This document shows, piece after piece, positions 38,204 through 46,609 of a stretch of DNA of 64,000 nucleotides. Position 1 is the stretch's first letter. The number at the start of each line of letters is the position of its first letter. Made by a program: the position numbers and the translations under genes. Origin of the DNA: Methanobrevibacter_A acididurans (GTDB lineage Archaea > Methanobacteriota > Methanobacteria > Methanobacteriales > Methanobacteriaceae). Below the pieces are notes generated by a model. The model was given only the letters and a program-made list of their open reading frames with translations, did no database searches and was not told the origin of the DNA. The DNA lies in the NCBI RefSeq assembly GCF_046197875.1, contig NZ_CP166991.1, positions 744,001 through 808,000 of the forward strand. The letters run 5' to 3'.

Positions 38204-38971
38204 ATGGGAAGTAAAAAGTCTTGTTGTGGAAATATTAATAGTGTTAATAAATATCCAGATAATTCAAAAGTTAAAAATCCAAATAAACCTAATTTAAATA
38301 TTGATGATAATATAATTAATGAATTAAAGTCTTTAATTAAAAAATTAGGTTTGCTTGATATTGCATATATTAATGATTTAAATGATTTATGGTTAGAGGA
38401 TAATGATTTTGGTTTTAATGGAGCGATCGTTTTAACTATGGAAATGTATGATAAAATCTTAAGTACTAATCCTGGTAGTTTAGCTAAAAGTTTTAATGAT
38501 GAGTTATATGAAAATTTTGGTAATTTAACTTATGAAGTTTCTGATTTTTTAAGATTAAATGGTTTTGAAACTTTTGTTGCTCCTCCTAATGGTGATATTA
38601 TTAATTTTTCTAAATTAGGTGAACGGGCAGGTTTAGGGTGTGTTGGTAAAAGTGGTTTATTAATTAGTCCTAGTTTTGGTCCTAAAGAAAAGATTAGTGC
38701 TATTTTAGTGAATATTTCAAATTTACCTATTGAAAAGTCTAATAATTATTCTTGGATTAGAGAGTATTGTAATTTTTGTGGTAAGTGTGTTAAGGCTTGT
38801 CCTCATAATGCTTTAATTAAGAATAAGGATTTTGTTGATTTAGATTCCTCATCTTGTGTTGGTTGTAGTGAGGCTTGTACTGAGTGTATTAAGGTTTGTC
38901 CTTTTTATTTGAAAGCTTATGATGATGTTAAATTAAAGTTTGATAAGATTTCAGATTTACTTTCTAGATGA
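38204..38971 (+). CDS. QueG-like ferredoxin-domain reductase
   Basis: A 255-residue protein. An N-terminal part has KSCCGN, then a helical domain with AGLGCVGKSGLLISPSFGP, the signature of epoxyqueuosine-reductase-like proteins, and two Fe-S clusters at the C-terminus (CNFCGKCVKACP and CVGCSEACTECIKVCP). It lacks the usual QueG cobalamin region length, so the substrate is uncertain. Third gene of the ArsR-DGC cluster; the context suggests reduction of, or electron supply for, metal detoxification. Confidence 0.7.
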   Translation: MGSKKSCCGNINSVNKYPDNSKVKNPNKPNLNIDDNIINELKSLIKKLGLLDIAYINDLNDLWLEDNDFGFNGAIVLTMEMYDKILSTNPGSLAKSFNDELYENFGNLTYEVSDFLRLNGFETFVAPPNGDIINFSKLGERAGLGCVGKSGLLISPSFGPKEKISAILVNISNLPIEKSNNYSWIREYCNFCGKCVKACPHNALIKNKDFVDLDSSSCVGCSEACTECIKVCPFYLKAYDDVKLKFDKISDLLSR

Positions 38972-39006
38972 TTTTTCTTTTATTTGTGTATAAATTTAAA
39001 TATAAG

Positions 39007-39044
39007 TTAGTACTAAATTAGTACTATACAATTTTTGTACTAAA
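39007..39044. promoter_or_regulatory. Three GTAC-centred operator repeats before the MATE gene
   Basis: TTAGTACTAA (39007-39016, perfect palindrome), ATTAGTACTATA (39017-39028) and TTTTGTACTAAAA (39033-39045) stand 11 and 16 bases apart, just before GAGAGAG and the ATG at 39061. They probably bind a dimeric regulator of the efflux gene. Confidence 0.6.
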
Positions 39045-39060
39045 AGAGAGAGCAAAAATA

Positions 39061-40407
39061 ATGTCACAAGAAAACATAAAATTATTAAGAGGAGAACCAG
39101 AAAAAGCAATAAGACACCTAGCATGGCCAATAATGTTATCAATGATACTAACAAGCTTATACATGTTAGTAGATGGAATATGGATAACAGGACTTGGAGA
39201 AACCGCAATAGCAGGAGTAGGATTCGTAACACCCATATTCATGATCTTAAACGGAGTAAGTGTAGGACTAGGAGTAGGAGCAACAAGCCTAATAAGTAGA
39301 TATGTAGGAGCACATGACCAAAAAAATGCAGGAAAAGCAGCAACCCACAGCATACTAATTTTCACAATAGCATCAATAATCCTAACAATCCTCTTACTAA
39401 TCATACAAAAACCAGCACTAATACTTTATGGAGCCTCAGGAGAAACATTACAACAAGGACTAAACTACAGTACCATAATGTTCGCAGGACTATTCACATT
39501 TATATTCTCTAACGGAGCATCCGGAATCCTAAGAGGAGAAGGAGATATGAAAAGAGCACTATACGCTGTAATACTATCAGTTGGAATTAACACAATCATA
39601 GATCCAATATTCATATACACCCTAAATCTAGGAACAGCAGGAGCCGCATGGGCAAGTATAATAAGTTGTCTCTTATCAGCCATTTTAATATTCTACTGGA
39701 TACTCTTTGATAAAAACACATATGTAAAAATCAAATTAAAAGGATTCAAATTTAACCGAAAAATTACCAGTGCAATCCTAAATGTAGGAATACCAAGCTC
39801 ATTAGAAATGATAATAATAGGGATTGCATATGCAGTATACTTATACCTAATAACAATAATTTCAGGACAAACAGGAGTAGCAGCCTACTCATCCGGCCAA
39901 AGACTATACATGTTCCTAATAATGCCAATGACCGCAATAGGATCAGCAGTAGTAGCAGTAAGTGGAAGTGCATTCGGAGCAAAAAACACAGACTACCTAA
40001 AAAGATCCCACAAATACGGTGTGAAACTCGGAATACTCTTCGGAATAATAGTAACTATAATATTCCTCTTATTCAGTAATCAACTAGCATATATCTTCGC
40101 ATATACACCCCAAACACATCACCTCATACCAGTTATCAGCCAATTCTTAATAATAATCGGATTAGCATTCCCAATGACAGGAATGGGAGTAATAAGTAGC
40201 AGTATTTATCAAGGAATAGGAAAAGGAATAATAAGTTTAATATTTACAATACTACGTGAAATAATAGCATGCTTAACCCTATCCTACATATTCGCATTCA
40301 CACTAGGATTAGGATTAATAGGAATATGGATAGGAACCGCCTCAGGAAGAATAATAATGGGAATAATCAATTACCAATTTGCAAAATATACAATAAAAAA
40401 ATATTAA
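39061..40407 (+). CDS. MATE family multidrug/Na+ efflux transporter
   Basis: A 448-residue membrane protein with about 12 helices in two similar halves. MATE features are WPIMLSMILTSLYMLVDGIWITGLGE, VGATSLISRYVGA and, in the second half, SLEMIIIGIAYAVYL. The start ATG follows GAGAGAG. Codon use is strongly A/C-ending (ATA, CTA, GGA, AAC) and unlike neighbouring genes at 38204. It is preceded by a triple operator and followed by a convergent methyltransferase 25 bases away. Confidence 0.9.
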   Translation: MSQENIKLLRGEPEKAIRHLAWPIMLSMILTSLYMLVDGIWITGLGETAIAGVGFVTPIFMILNGVSVGLGVGATSLISRYVGAHDQKNAGKAATHSILIFTIASIILTILLLIIQKPALILYGASGETLQQGLNYSTIMFAGLFTFIFSNGASGILRGEGDMKRALYAVILSVGINTIIDPIFIYTLNLGTAGAAWASIISCLLSAILIFYWILFDKNTYVKIKLKGFKFNRKITSAILNVGIPSSLEMIIIGIAYAVYLYLITIISGQTGVAAYSSGQRLYMFLIMPMTAIGSAVVAVSGSAFGAKNTDYLKRSHKYGVKLGILFGIIVTIIFLLFSNQLAYIFAYTPQTHHLIPVISQFLIIIGLAFPMTGMGVISSSIYQGIGKGIISLIFTILREIIACLTLSYIFAFTLGLGLIGIWIGTASGRIIMGIINYQFAKYTIKKY

Positions 40408-40432
40408 AAAAAAAGAGATTTAAAAGATTTTT

Positions 40433-41041
40433 CTATAATTTAATTGCAGTAAAAGCATAATGCTTTTCATCAATTAACTTAAAATTTTCTAATTCAAAAT
40501 TAGTTCTTTTAAGTAAAAATTTAATTTCACGTTTATTATAAATCCTATAATCTCCATGAGGTCCGAATCTGCAAATTACATTTATAACTCGACGAATCAA
40601 TCCAGGAGCAGTAGGTTCCCCCATAATTAATTTACCCTCCTTTTTAAGAACACGATTAATTTCATTTAAAACATTAGTAGGATTAGGGAAATGATGGAAA
40701 GCAGAATTACAAACAACTAAATCAAAACTTTCATCATCCCATGGGATATGTTCAGAATCTCCAACTTTAACACATCCTTCAGGAAATTTAGTTGATGCCT
40801 TTTTAACCATTTTAGGAGAAATATCTAAACCATAAACTTGAATATCAGGATCATGATTTAATATTTTTTTAATCATATCCCCAGTTCCACAACCTAAATC
40901 AAGCATAACTTTAGGATTCTCATTAATTACTCTAGGTATAACTTCTTCATATGTTGGCTCTGCAAATACTCCATCCCCTTGGGAATAGTAATATTTAGAT
41001 GTTTTATTAAAATATTTTTTACTTTTTTCTTTATTATTCAT
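40433..41041 (-). CDS. Class I SAM-dependent methyltransferase
   Basis: A 202-residue methyltransferase of the Methyltransf_11 type. Motif I is VMLDLGCGTGD, motif II VYGLDISPKMVKKA, and post-II FDLVVCNSAFHHFPNP; the tail has FELENFKLIDEKHYAF. The acceptor is unknown. It is convergent with the MATE gene and has the IS element C just upstream of it. Confidence 0.85.
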   Translation of the reverse strand: MNNKEKSKKYFNKTSKYYYSQGDGVFAEPTYEEVIPRVINENPKVMLDLGCGTGDMIKKILNHDPDIQVYGLDISPKMVKKASTKFPEGCVKVGDSEHIPWDDESFDLVVCNSAFHHFPNPTNVLNEINRVLKKEGKLIMGEPTAPGLIRRVINVICRFGPHGDYRIYNKREIKFLLKRTNFELENFKLIDEKHYAFTAIKL

Positions 41042-41122
41042 TCAAAATCCACATTTAAAACTAAATTTACTTAACAATAATATTTTTGTAAGATTTTACA
41101 TTTATACTTTTTCTTAAAAAAA

Positions 41123-42318
41123 GGCTCTGTAGAAACCCTATTTTTGAGGTATTTTTGTTGATCTGTAGAAGTTGTAGAATGTGTTTTTGAGTTTGGTTTC
41201 TTTATTTGACATTTTTAGGCTTCTGCTGTGATTTGTTCCATTAAATTTTCTTTTTACTACACTGAATACGCATTCTACATTGTTTCTTTTGCTGTATATT
41301 TTTGGTCGGAATATTGTGGGGCTGTTGGTTCTGTAGTGTCCGTTTTTGGCTCTTGTTTTTAATGGTATTTGGTCAAATGCTCCTACTTCTTCATTTATAC
41401 ATTTTCTTATGGGTTCTGTATCGTATGCTTTGTCTGCAATTATGTAATGTGGTTTATATATTTTTATGTTTCTGATTGATTGTTTTGCGAAGTGTGTGTC
41501 GTGTCTTGGGCCTCTTTGAACTTGATAATCAAGAATTAGTTGTGTGTTAACATTGATTGCAATATGGTTTTTCACATAGCTTTTTCGTTCTTTACGTCGT
41601 ATTTTCGCGAAATATTTATCAGCATAATCATTGGTGAATCCTGATCCATCTAAAGCAATGTTTCCACCAATTAAAGTAAATTTTGATAATATTTTCTTGT
41701 TTAATTCTTTAAAACTTGTTTCAGATATTCTTTTAAAGAATTTCTGGATTGTTGTATAATGTGGGACGGTTTTTAATCTTAAAAATTTAAGTAACTTATC
41801 TGATAATTGCATCCACTCAATTATTTCACGATAGGTCATTTTTGAATACATTTTAAGAGCTAAAATAGTGAATAATTTAGGCTGTGTGTATAAATGATTA
41901 CTAAAATAATTGGAATAATCATTTAAACATGCTTTAGCATAGTTATATACTTTTTCAGCATATAGCAGCATGTGATTACCTGATAATTCAATATTACCAT
42001 TTTTTGACTGACGATTTAAACAGTTTTCTAATGGTTTTTCACATTCAAAATCCAAAAGGTTTAACTGTCTTGAAAACAAAATATGATATGGAGAAAAGGT
42101 TTTTTTACTTATCATATTAATATCTTTTCTCCATTTAATTATTAATACTTTATTATAACTTATTTTAAACCACTTAAGTAGTATTTCAAGTGTAATTTGC
42201 TAAAATCACCTTTAAATTCTTTAAAAAACAAATAAAGAAAACCAAAAAATAAAAAATACCCAAGTACAACTTCAACTGAAAAAATATTTTAATAAAAATA
42301 TAGGATTTCTACAGAACC
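41123..42318 (-). mobile_element. Intact IS element, copy C (IS5/IS4-type)
   Basis: A 1196-bp element with ends GGCTCTGTAGAAACCC and GGATTTCTACAGAACC. It is the same family as copies A, B and D but clearly diverged in sequence, and it is the only one with a full transposase. It could mobilise the decayed copies in trans if it recognises their similar ends. Confidence 0.85.
41138..42115 (-). CDS. IS5/IS4-type DDE transposase
   Basis: A 325-residue transposase with an N-terminal helical DNA-binding region (HLYTQP, VPHYTTIQKF), then the RNase-H-fold catalytic core: first Asp in ALDGSGFTNDYAD, second in IIADKAYDTEP, and the Glu in RNNVECVFSVVKRKFNG, the Y-R-E-type block of the IS4/IS5 group. The start ATG fits the 5' end of the element. 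It is full length with no frameshift, so it is probably active. Confidence 0.85.
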   Translation of the reverse strand: MISKKTFSPYHILFSRQLNLLDFECEKPLENCLNRQSKNGNIELSGNHMLLYAEKVYNYAKACLNDYSNYFSNHLYTQPKLFTILALKMYSKMTYREIIEWMQLSDKLLKFLRLKTVPHYTTIQKFFKRISETSFKELNKKILSKFTLIGGNIALDGSGFTNDYADKYFAKIRRKERKSYVKNHIAINVNTQLILDYQVQRGPRHDTHFAKQSIRNIKIYKPHYIIADKAYDTEPIRKCINEEVGAFDQIPLKTRAKNGHYRTNSPTIFRPKIYSKRNNVECVFSVVKRKFNGTNHSRSLKMSNKETKLKNTFYNFYRSTKIPQK

Positions 42319-42564
42319 ATATTTTTTAAAAACAAACACAAAACCTATTTTTTTAAAGTAATTTATTATCCTAATTGATGTATATTATAAACCCTATTTT
42401 TCTAAAAATCAATATACTAACTAAAAAATTATTAATACCCTACAATAATAATCATTTTTATACTTAAAAGTAACTGATTAATTAGAAAAAGAATTAAAAT
42501 AAGCTATAATAAAAAAAATAAAAAAAGTAAAATTAAAAAAATAGAAAAAAAAGAAAATAATTTA

Positions 42565-43557
42565 TTAGAAGCTTTGAGATCCTGAACTTGGATCCATAGT
42601 CACTTCTTTAGTAGTTAAAGTATTCCCACTCTTATCATAGACTGTTATAAGTGCATGATCAGGGTAATACCTAAATGCATCTTTACTTGCAACTTTCAGG
42701 TTTCCTTGTGAACTTACAGTTTTAGGCACTATGATCCCATGATTAAGATTGCTTCCATCACGACTGTATAATACACTTATTTGTAAGTTTTCACCAGCAT
42801 GTTCAGTTCCAATGTTTACAGTACAATAAGTTTTAGCAGATAATGAACTAGCAGTACTGAAAGTACCACTTAATATTTCATAATTATTCACATTATCATT
42901 AACATTATTTTGCACAGTATTCTCCACATTATTATCATTACGGTTCATACCGAAAAATGAGTAAAAATTATCCATGAAACTATAAGTTGCACCTAAATTA
43001 GCAGTACTTGTTCCAATAAAATTATAAGTACTACTAGAATCTGATTGCCAGGAATATGGATTAAATTCACTTGGTGGAATATACATTATTTCTGCAAGAC
43101 CTTCATCAAGTAGGATTTGATTTAAGTTTTTACCATCAACTATAACAACTGCTAAAGTACGACCATACTTATCCTTATTCTTATCATCATCAATGTCTAA
43201 ACTAACAGTTTGACCTAGACATAATTTTTTAACAAAATTCTTGGAAGTATTGTATCCTTCAACTCCACGTTCAGGTGTGTTAACTCCAACAAATCGGACT
43301 TTCCCAACACCAGAAACATATATAGTGTCCCCGTCAACTACTTTAGTACAAGTACCACTTACTTCACTATTACAATCAGTATCTGAGTATTGACTTAAAA
43401 TATCAGAAACACTCATACTTGAATATTTACTTTCAGGTATAGTATGTGAAAATCCTGTACCTTTATAATAATAAGCACTAACAGTAGATAAAGCACTAAC
43501 AGCCACAATCATTATAATTAATATTGCAAGAATATACTTTTTTTCAATTTTTATTAT
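42565..43557 (-). CDS. Secreted thermonuclease-family (SNase) nuclease, likely ATA start
   Basis: A 330-residue exported nuclease if started upstream of the first ATG (43512). The frame stays open back to GGGGGG at 43564-43569 and, read from ATA 43557 (6 bases after it), gives a full signal peptide: basic I-KIEKKY, hydrophobic ILAILIIMIVAV, and AxA-like VSA. No ATG, GTG or TTG occurs there; ATG 43512 would cut off the basic part. The SNase fold has CTKVVDGDTIYV, VRFVGVNTPERG (catalytic Arg and Glu) and DKYGRTLAVV (Arg). The C-terminal part is beta-rich and unknown. It would degrade DNA or RNA outside the cell. Confidence 0.75.
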   Translation of the reverse strand: MIKIEKKYILAILIIMIVAVSALSTVSAYYYKGTGFSHTIPESKYSSMSVSDILSQYSDTDCNSEVSGTCTKVVDGDTIYVSGVGKVRFVGVNTPERGVEGYNTSKNFVKKLCLGQTVSLDIDDDKNKDKYGRTLAVVIVDGKNLNQILLDEGLAEIMYIPPSEFNPYSWQSDSSSTYNFIGTSTANLGATYSFMDNFYSFFGMNRNDNNVENTVQNNVNDNVNNYEILSGTFSTASSLSAKTYCTVNIGTEHAGENLQISVLYSRDGSNLNHGIIVPKTVSSQGNLKVASKDAFRYYPDHALITVYDKSGNTLTTKEVTMDPSSGSQSF

Positions 43558-43745
43558 CTTTATCCCCCCTTTAAGAATTAATTATGTATATGATTAAGTA
43601 TATTCTTTTAAGTGTAATATAAACTTTTTTAAATCTTTCTACTTCAAAAAGTAAATTATAGTCTTAAGTATAAAACTATTAAAATAATTAAAAACAAAAC
43701 TATTAACTAATTACTAATGATTTAATTATGGGAGTTTTGATAATT

Positions 43746-44285
43746 TTGCGCATATGCCTTTATGGATCAGGAACTAATAAAATTAATAAGGAATATAAGG
43801 AAAAAGGTTATCTTTTAGGTGAAGAAATAGCTAAAAGGGGACATACTTTAGTTTTTGGTGCTGGAGATGATGGTATGATGGGTGCTGTATCTCATGGAGT
43901 GAAAGATAATAATCAAGAAATTATAGGTATTGCACCAGATTGGATGGAAGATTTTGAGGGAATGAATAATAATTGCACCTGTAAAGTATTAACTAATAGT
44001 ATGCAGGAACGAAAGAAATTATTCTTTGAAGACTCTGATGCATTCATAATAGTGCCTGGTGGTTTAGGTACATTAGATGAATTTTTTGAAATCTTAACCT
44101 TGAAGAAATTAAAAAAACATGATAAACCTATCATAATTTATAATATAAACAATTATTACAATACTTTATTTGAAATGTTAGATTTTATGGTGAGTGAAGG
44201 AACCATAAATCAAGATAATCTTAATTTATACCAAGTAAGTACTACTGTTAAAGAAACTCTTGATTTAATAGAAAAAACTTTGTAA
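43746..44285 (+). CDS. LOG-family nucleotide 5'-monophosphate phosphoribohydrolase
   Basis: A 179-residue Rossmann-type protein that cleaves the base-ribose bond of nucleotide monophosphates in known members. It has RICLYGSG, GHTLVFGAGDDGMMGAV (G-x-x-x-GxMGA) and the signature VPGGLGTLDEFFE. I start it at TTG 43746, which gives the family's usual N-terminus and has GGGAG 11 bases upstream; ATG 43728 has no ribosome binding site. It is 20 bases upstream of a NADAR-domain gene, an unusual pairing of two N-glycosidic-bond enzymes. Confidence 0.8.
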   Translation: MRICLYGSGTNKINKEYKEKGYLLGEEIAKRGHTLVFGAGDDGMMGAVSHGVKDNNQEIIGIAPDWMEDFEGMNNNCTCKVLTNSMQERKKLFFEDSDAFIIVPGGLGTLDEFFEILTLKKLKKHDKPIIIYNINNYYNTLFEMLDFMVSEGTINQDNLNLYQVSTTVKETLDLIEKTL

Positions 44286-44305
44286 TCTTAGAGGGGGGAT
44301 TTTGC

Positions 44306-45889
44306 ATGGTTGAAGATGAGGATGAATCATTAAAAAATAGTTTAAATGAATTTAAAAAAGTTTTAGAGCTTAATTTAACTGATAATGAAGAAGAAAATCG
44401 AAAGTTTCTAATAAGTAAGATAAAGAAATTAGATGAAAAACCTTATAATGAATTGAAAAGGAGTCAAATTGATTTAATAAGTAAATATTATCGTTATGAA
44501 AAAGGTAAATTTCCAGCACCACCATGGTTAATGTATCCCACATATTCAAGTTCCACTATAGGTTGGAGGATGGGTTCTGGGGAAAATTATAGCACTAATT
44601 TTTCCATGGCCTTAAGAGATCAAGAAGAGTTTGAAAAATATTTTCCTAAACCTCCTAATTGGAGATTTACACGTATAGAAGAATTCTCACCTAATATTCA
44701 AGAATTAAAACGTTTACCATTCTTTGGAAATTGTTGGAATAAATATGGGAAACCTTTATACACTTTAAAAGAATTAAAAGAGGATTACTACTTAGATGAT
44801 AATATTAATATTTGGGATAAAATAAGTTTAGATGATGATTTATTTGTCATTAAAAAGGATATAATAAATAGTAAGGAATTTGGTTTTCATTATAATTCTT
44901 TTAAATTTTCTTCAGTAGCTCATGGTTTATTAGCTTCTAAAATTTCATATTTTAATGATAATGTGGATATTAGAAGTTCTTATGATGAATTGAAAGATTT
45001 AAATATTGAATTTTCCATAGAAGAAGAGGAAATTTGGGAAAAAATCAAGTATACTGTTTTTTTAAATGTATTATACTATAGTGCTATGAGTAATGATTCT
45101 TTGAAAAATAAGTTATTTAATACTAGAAATAAAGTTTTAGCTTATTCTCCTGAATATGATGATCCTATTTTAGGTGTTTACTTTGATGGTGAAGAATCAG
45201 TTGGTGAGAATTTAATTGGTTTTGCTTTAATGGAAGTTGAATATGAACTTGAGAAATTATATGAACATGTAGATTTAATAGATTGGGAGTATACTAATTT
45301 TTTAAAAAAATCTAATTTTTATACATTTAATCCATATAGTAATGACAAGGATAGTATCAATTTAAGTAATGAGCAATCTCCAGAATATAAAATTTATGAA
45401 ACAAACTATGCTAATCTTAAATATTTAGTTAGAGATGTGGATTTGAGTCCTGAAATTGAGGATAAGTATGTTAAAGGTGAAATTTTACAAGAGAAAGGTT
45501 TTACTGATGCAAGTTCTAAAATTGGGAAAATAACTACAAGTCATAGGTTCTTAATTTTATCTAATCAGATGAAAGACTTATCTAGTTTTGAACATGATAC
45601 TGATTGGGGTTTGTATACTGCTGCTAATGATAGTAAATTTAAAATTTTAGATGTTTATGAATATAATGGTAAAACACAAATTACTTTACTTCATTTATTA
45701 GATTTATGGGAGATTTTTAAGGATGATGCAACTATAAATGAGGATGTTGTTGAATCTGCAAGGGAAAATTTCAGAGAATCTTTTAATTTAGAACCTGTTA
45801 GTTCTCTTATGAGTGATGCTTGGAAGGATCGTTGTAAATATCCTATTGGTTTAGATGATAATGGGGATTATTTCCAATTAGATGATTAA
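44306..45889 (+). CDS. NADAR-domain protein with extra N- and C-terminal domains
   Basis: A 527-residue soluble protein. Residues about 195-330 fit NADAR (YbiA-like ADP-ribose/N-glycoside hydrolase): SVAHGLLASKISYF, then IWEKIKYTVFLNVLYYSAMSNDSLKNKLF, NKVLAYSPEYDDPILG and GENLIGFALMEVEYEL. The first conserved Glu of the usual E-H motif is Ala here, so activity is uncertain. The N-terminal part (about 70-130, with FPAPPWLMYPTYSSSTIGWRMG) and C-terminal part (about 370-527) are unrecognised. AGGGGGG precedes the ATG. NADAR enzymes reverse guanine ADP-ribosylation by DarT1 toxins or remove damaged riboflavin intermediates; no DarT is adjacent. Confidence 0.7.
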   Translation: MVEDEDESLKNSLNEFKKVLELNLTDNEEENRKFLISKIKKLDEKPYNELKRSQIDLISKYYRYEKGKFPAPPWLMYPTYSSSTIGWRMGSGENYSTNFSMALRDQEEFEKYFPKPPNWRFTRIEEFSPNIQELKRLPFFGNCWNKYGKPLYTLKELKEDYYLDDNINIWDKISLDDDLFVIKKDIINSKEFGFHYNSFKFSSVAHGLLASKISYFNDNVDIRSSYDELKDLNIEFSIEEEEIWEKIKYTVFLNVLYYSAMSNDSLKNKLFNTRNKVLAYSPEYDDPILGVYFDGEESVGENLIGFALMEVEYELEKLYEHVDLIDWEYTNFLKKSNFYTFNPYSNDKDSINLSNEQSPEYKIYETNYANLKYLVRDVDLSPEIEDKYVKGEILQEKGFTDASSKIGKITTSHRFLILSNQMKDLSSFEHDTDWGLYTAANDSKFKILDVYEYNGKTQITLLHLLDLWEIFKDDATINEDVVESARENFRESFNLEPVSSLMSDAWKDRCKYPIGLDDNGDYFQLDD

Positions 45890-46102
45890 AATTCTTTTTT
45901 ATATCTAATTTTTCTTTAAATAATTTTTTAATATTTTCTTTGGGTTTCTTCACGGCAATATTGATTATATTTACGTATACCTCCTTAGTTCATAGATTAA
46001 TTTACTTAATGTATTAATTAATAATATTGTGAAAAAAATACTATTTCTATAAAATTTAAATATAAAAATATTTATATGAAAACAAACTATTCTATAATCA
46101 TG

Positions 46103-46261
46103 ATGTATGAATGTCGATATTGTGGTCAAATATATCTTTCTGAAGTTGGTATTCCAGATTTTGGTATTAAACCAGGAACTCTTCCAGAGGATTTTCCATT
46201 ACAAAGTTGCCCATACTGTAATAGTCCAGTAAACATTTATTATTACCGTTTTGGAAGATAA
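46103..46261 (+). CDS. Rubredoxin-like protein, copy 1
   Basis: A 52-residue iron-binding protein: ECRYCGQIYLSEVG, FGIKPGTLPEDFP and CPYCNSP follow rubredoxin spacing (CxxC...PGT...P...CPxC). I place the start at ATG 46103 (or 46100) because the first in-frame ATG (46076) would add a non-rubredoxin N-terminus and lies inside the likely TATA region (TTTATATG at 46070); a start at about 46100 then fits a leaderless message. It probably carries electrons, for example to oxygen-protective enzymes. Confidence 0.75.
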   Translation: MYECRYCGQIYLSEVGIPDFGIKPGTLPEDFPLQSCPYCNSPVNIYYYRFGR

Positions 46262-46412
46262 TAAACCAAAATCTTACTTTTTTTTATAGTTAAAAATAAT
46301 ATCTTAATGTTTCCTAATTTAAATCTTAAAATAATAAAATCATGAATTTAATAAAAAATCTAGAATAAAATATAAAAATATTTATATGAAAACATACTAT
46401 TCTATAATCATG

Positions 46413-46571
46413 ATGTGTGAATGTCGATATTGTAGTTATATTTATCTTTCAGATGTAGGGGCTCCTGCTTTTGGTATTGAACCTGGAACACTTCCTAAGG
46501 ATTTTCCATTACAAAAATGTCCTTATTGTAACAGTCCTGTAAACATTTATTATATCTGTTATGATAGATAA
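46413..46571 (+). CDS. Rubredoxin-like protein, copy 2
   Basis: A 52-residue paralogue of the previous gene: ECRYCSYIYLSDVG, FGIEPGTLPKDFP, CPYCNSP. The Gly after the second Cys is Ser here. The four Cys ligands are all kept. The leader is almost identical to that of copy 1, and the start choice follows the same logic. Confidence 0.75.
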   Translation: MCECRYCSYIYLSDVGAPAFGIEPGTLPKDFPLQKCPYCNSPVNIYYICYDR

Positions 46572-46609
46572 TGAATTTTAAATAATTTTAACCTTATTAA
46601 CTATTTTTT

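Larger units (their letters stand above)
46050..46571 (+). repeat. Tandem duplication of a rubredoxin-like gene with its promoter
   Basis: Two units 310 bases apart share about 50 bases of nearly identical leader (AATATAAAAATATTTATATGAAAAC ... TATTCTATAATCATGATG) and about 65% identical coding sequence. The leader identity suggests that promoter and start were copied together and conserved. Confidence 0.7.

Noticed and set aside
42390..42420. TATAAACCCTATTTTTC resembles an IS end
   Set aside because: Only about 12 bases match the terminal repeat and the TGTAG part is missing, so a second truncated IS is not supported.
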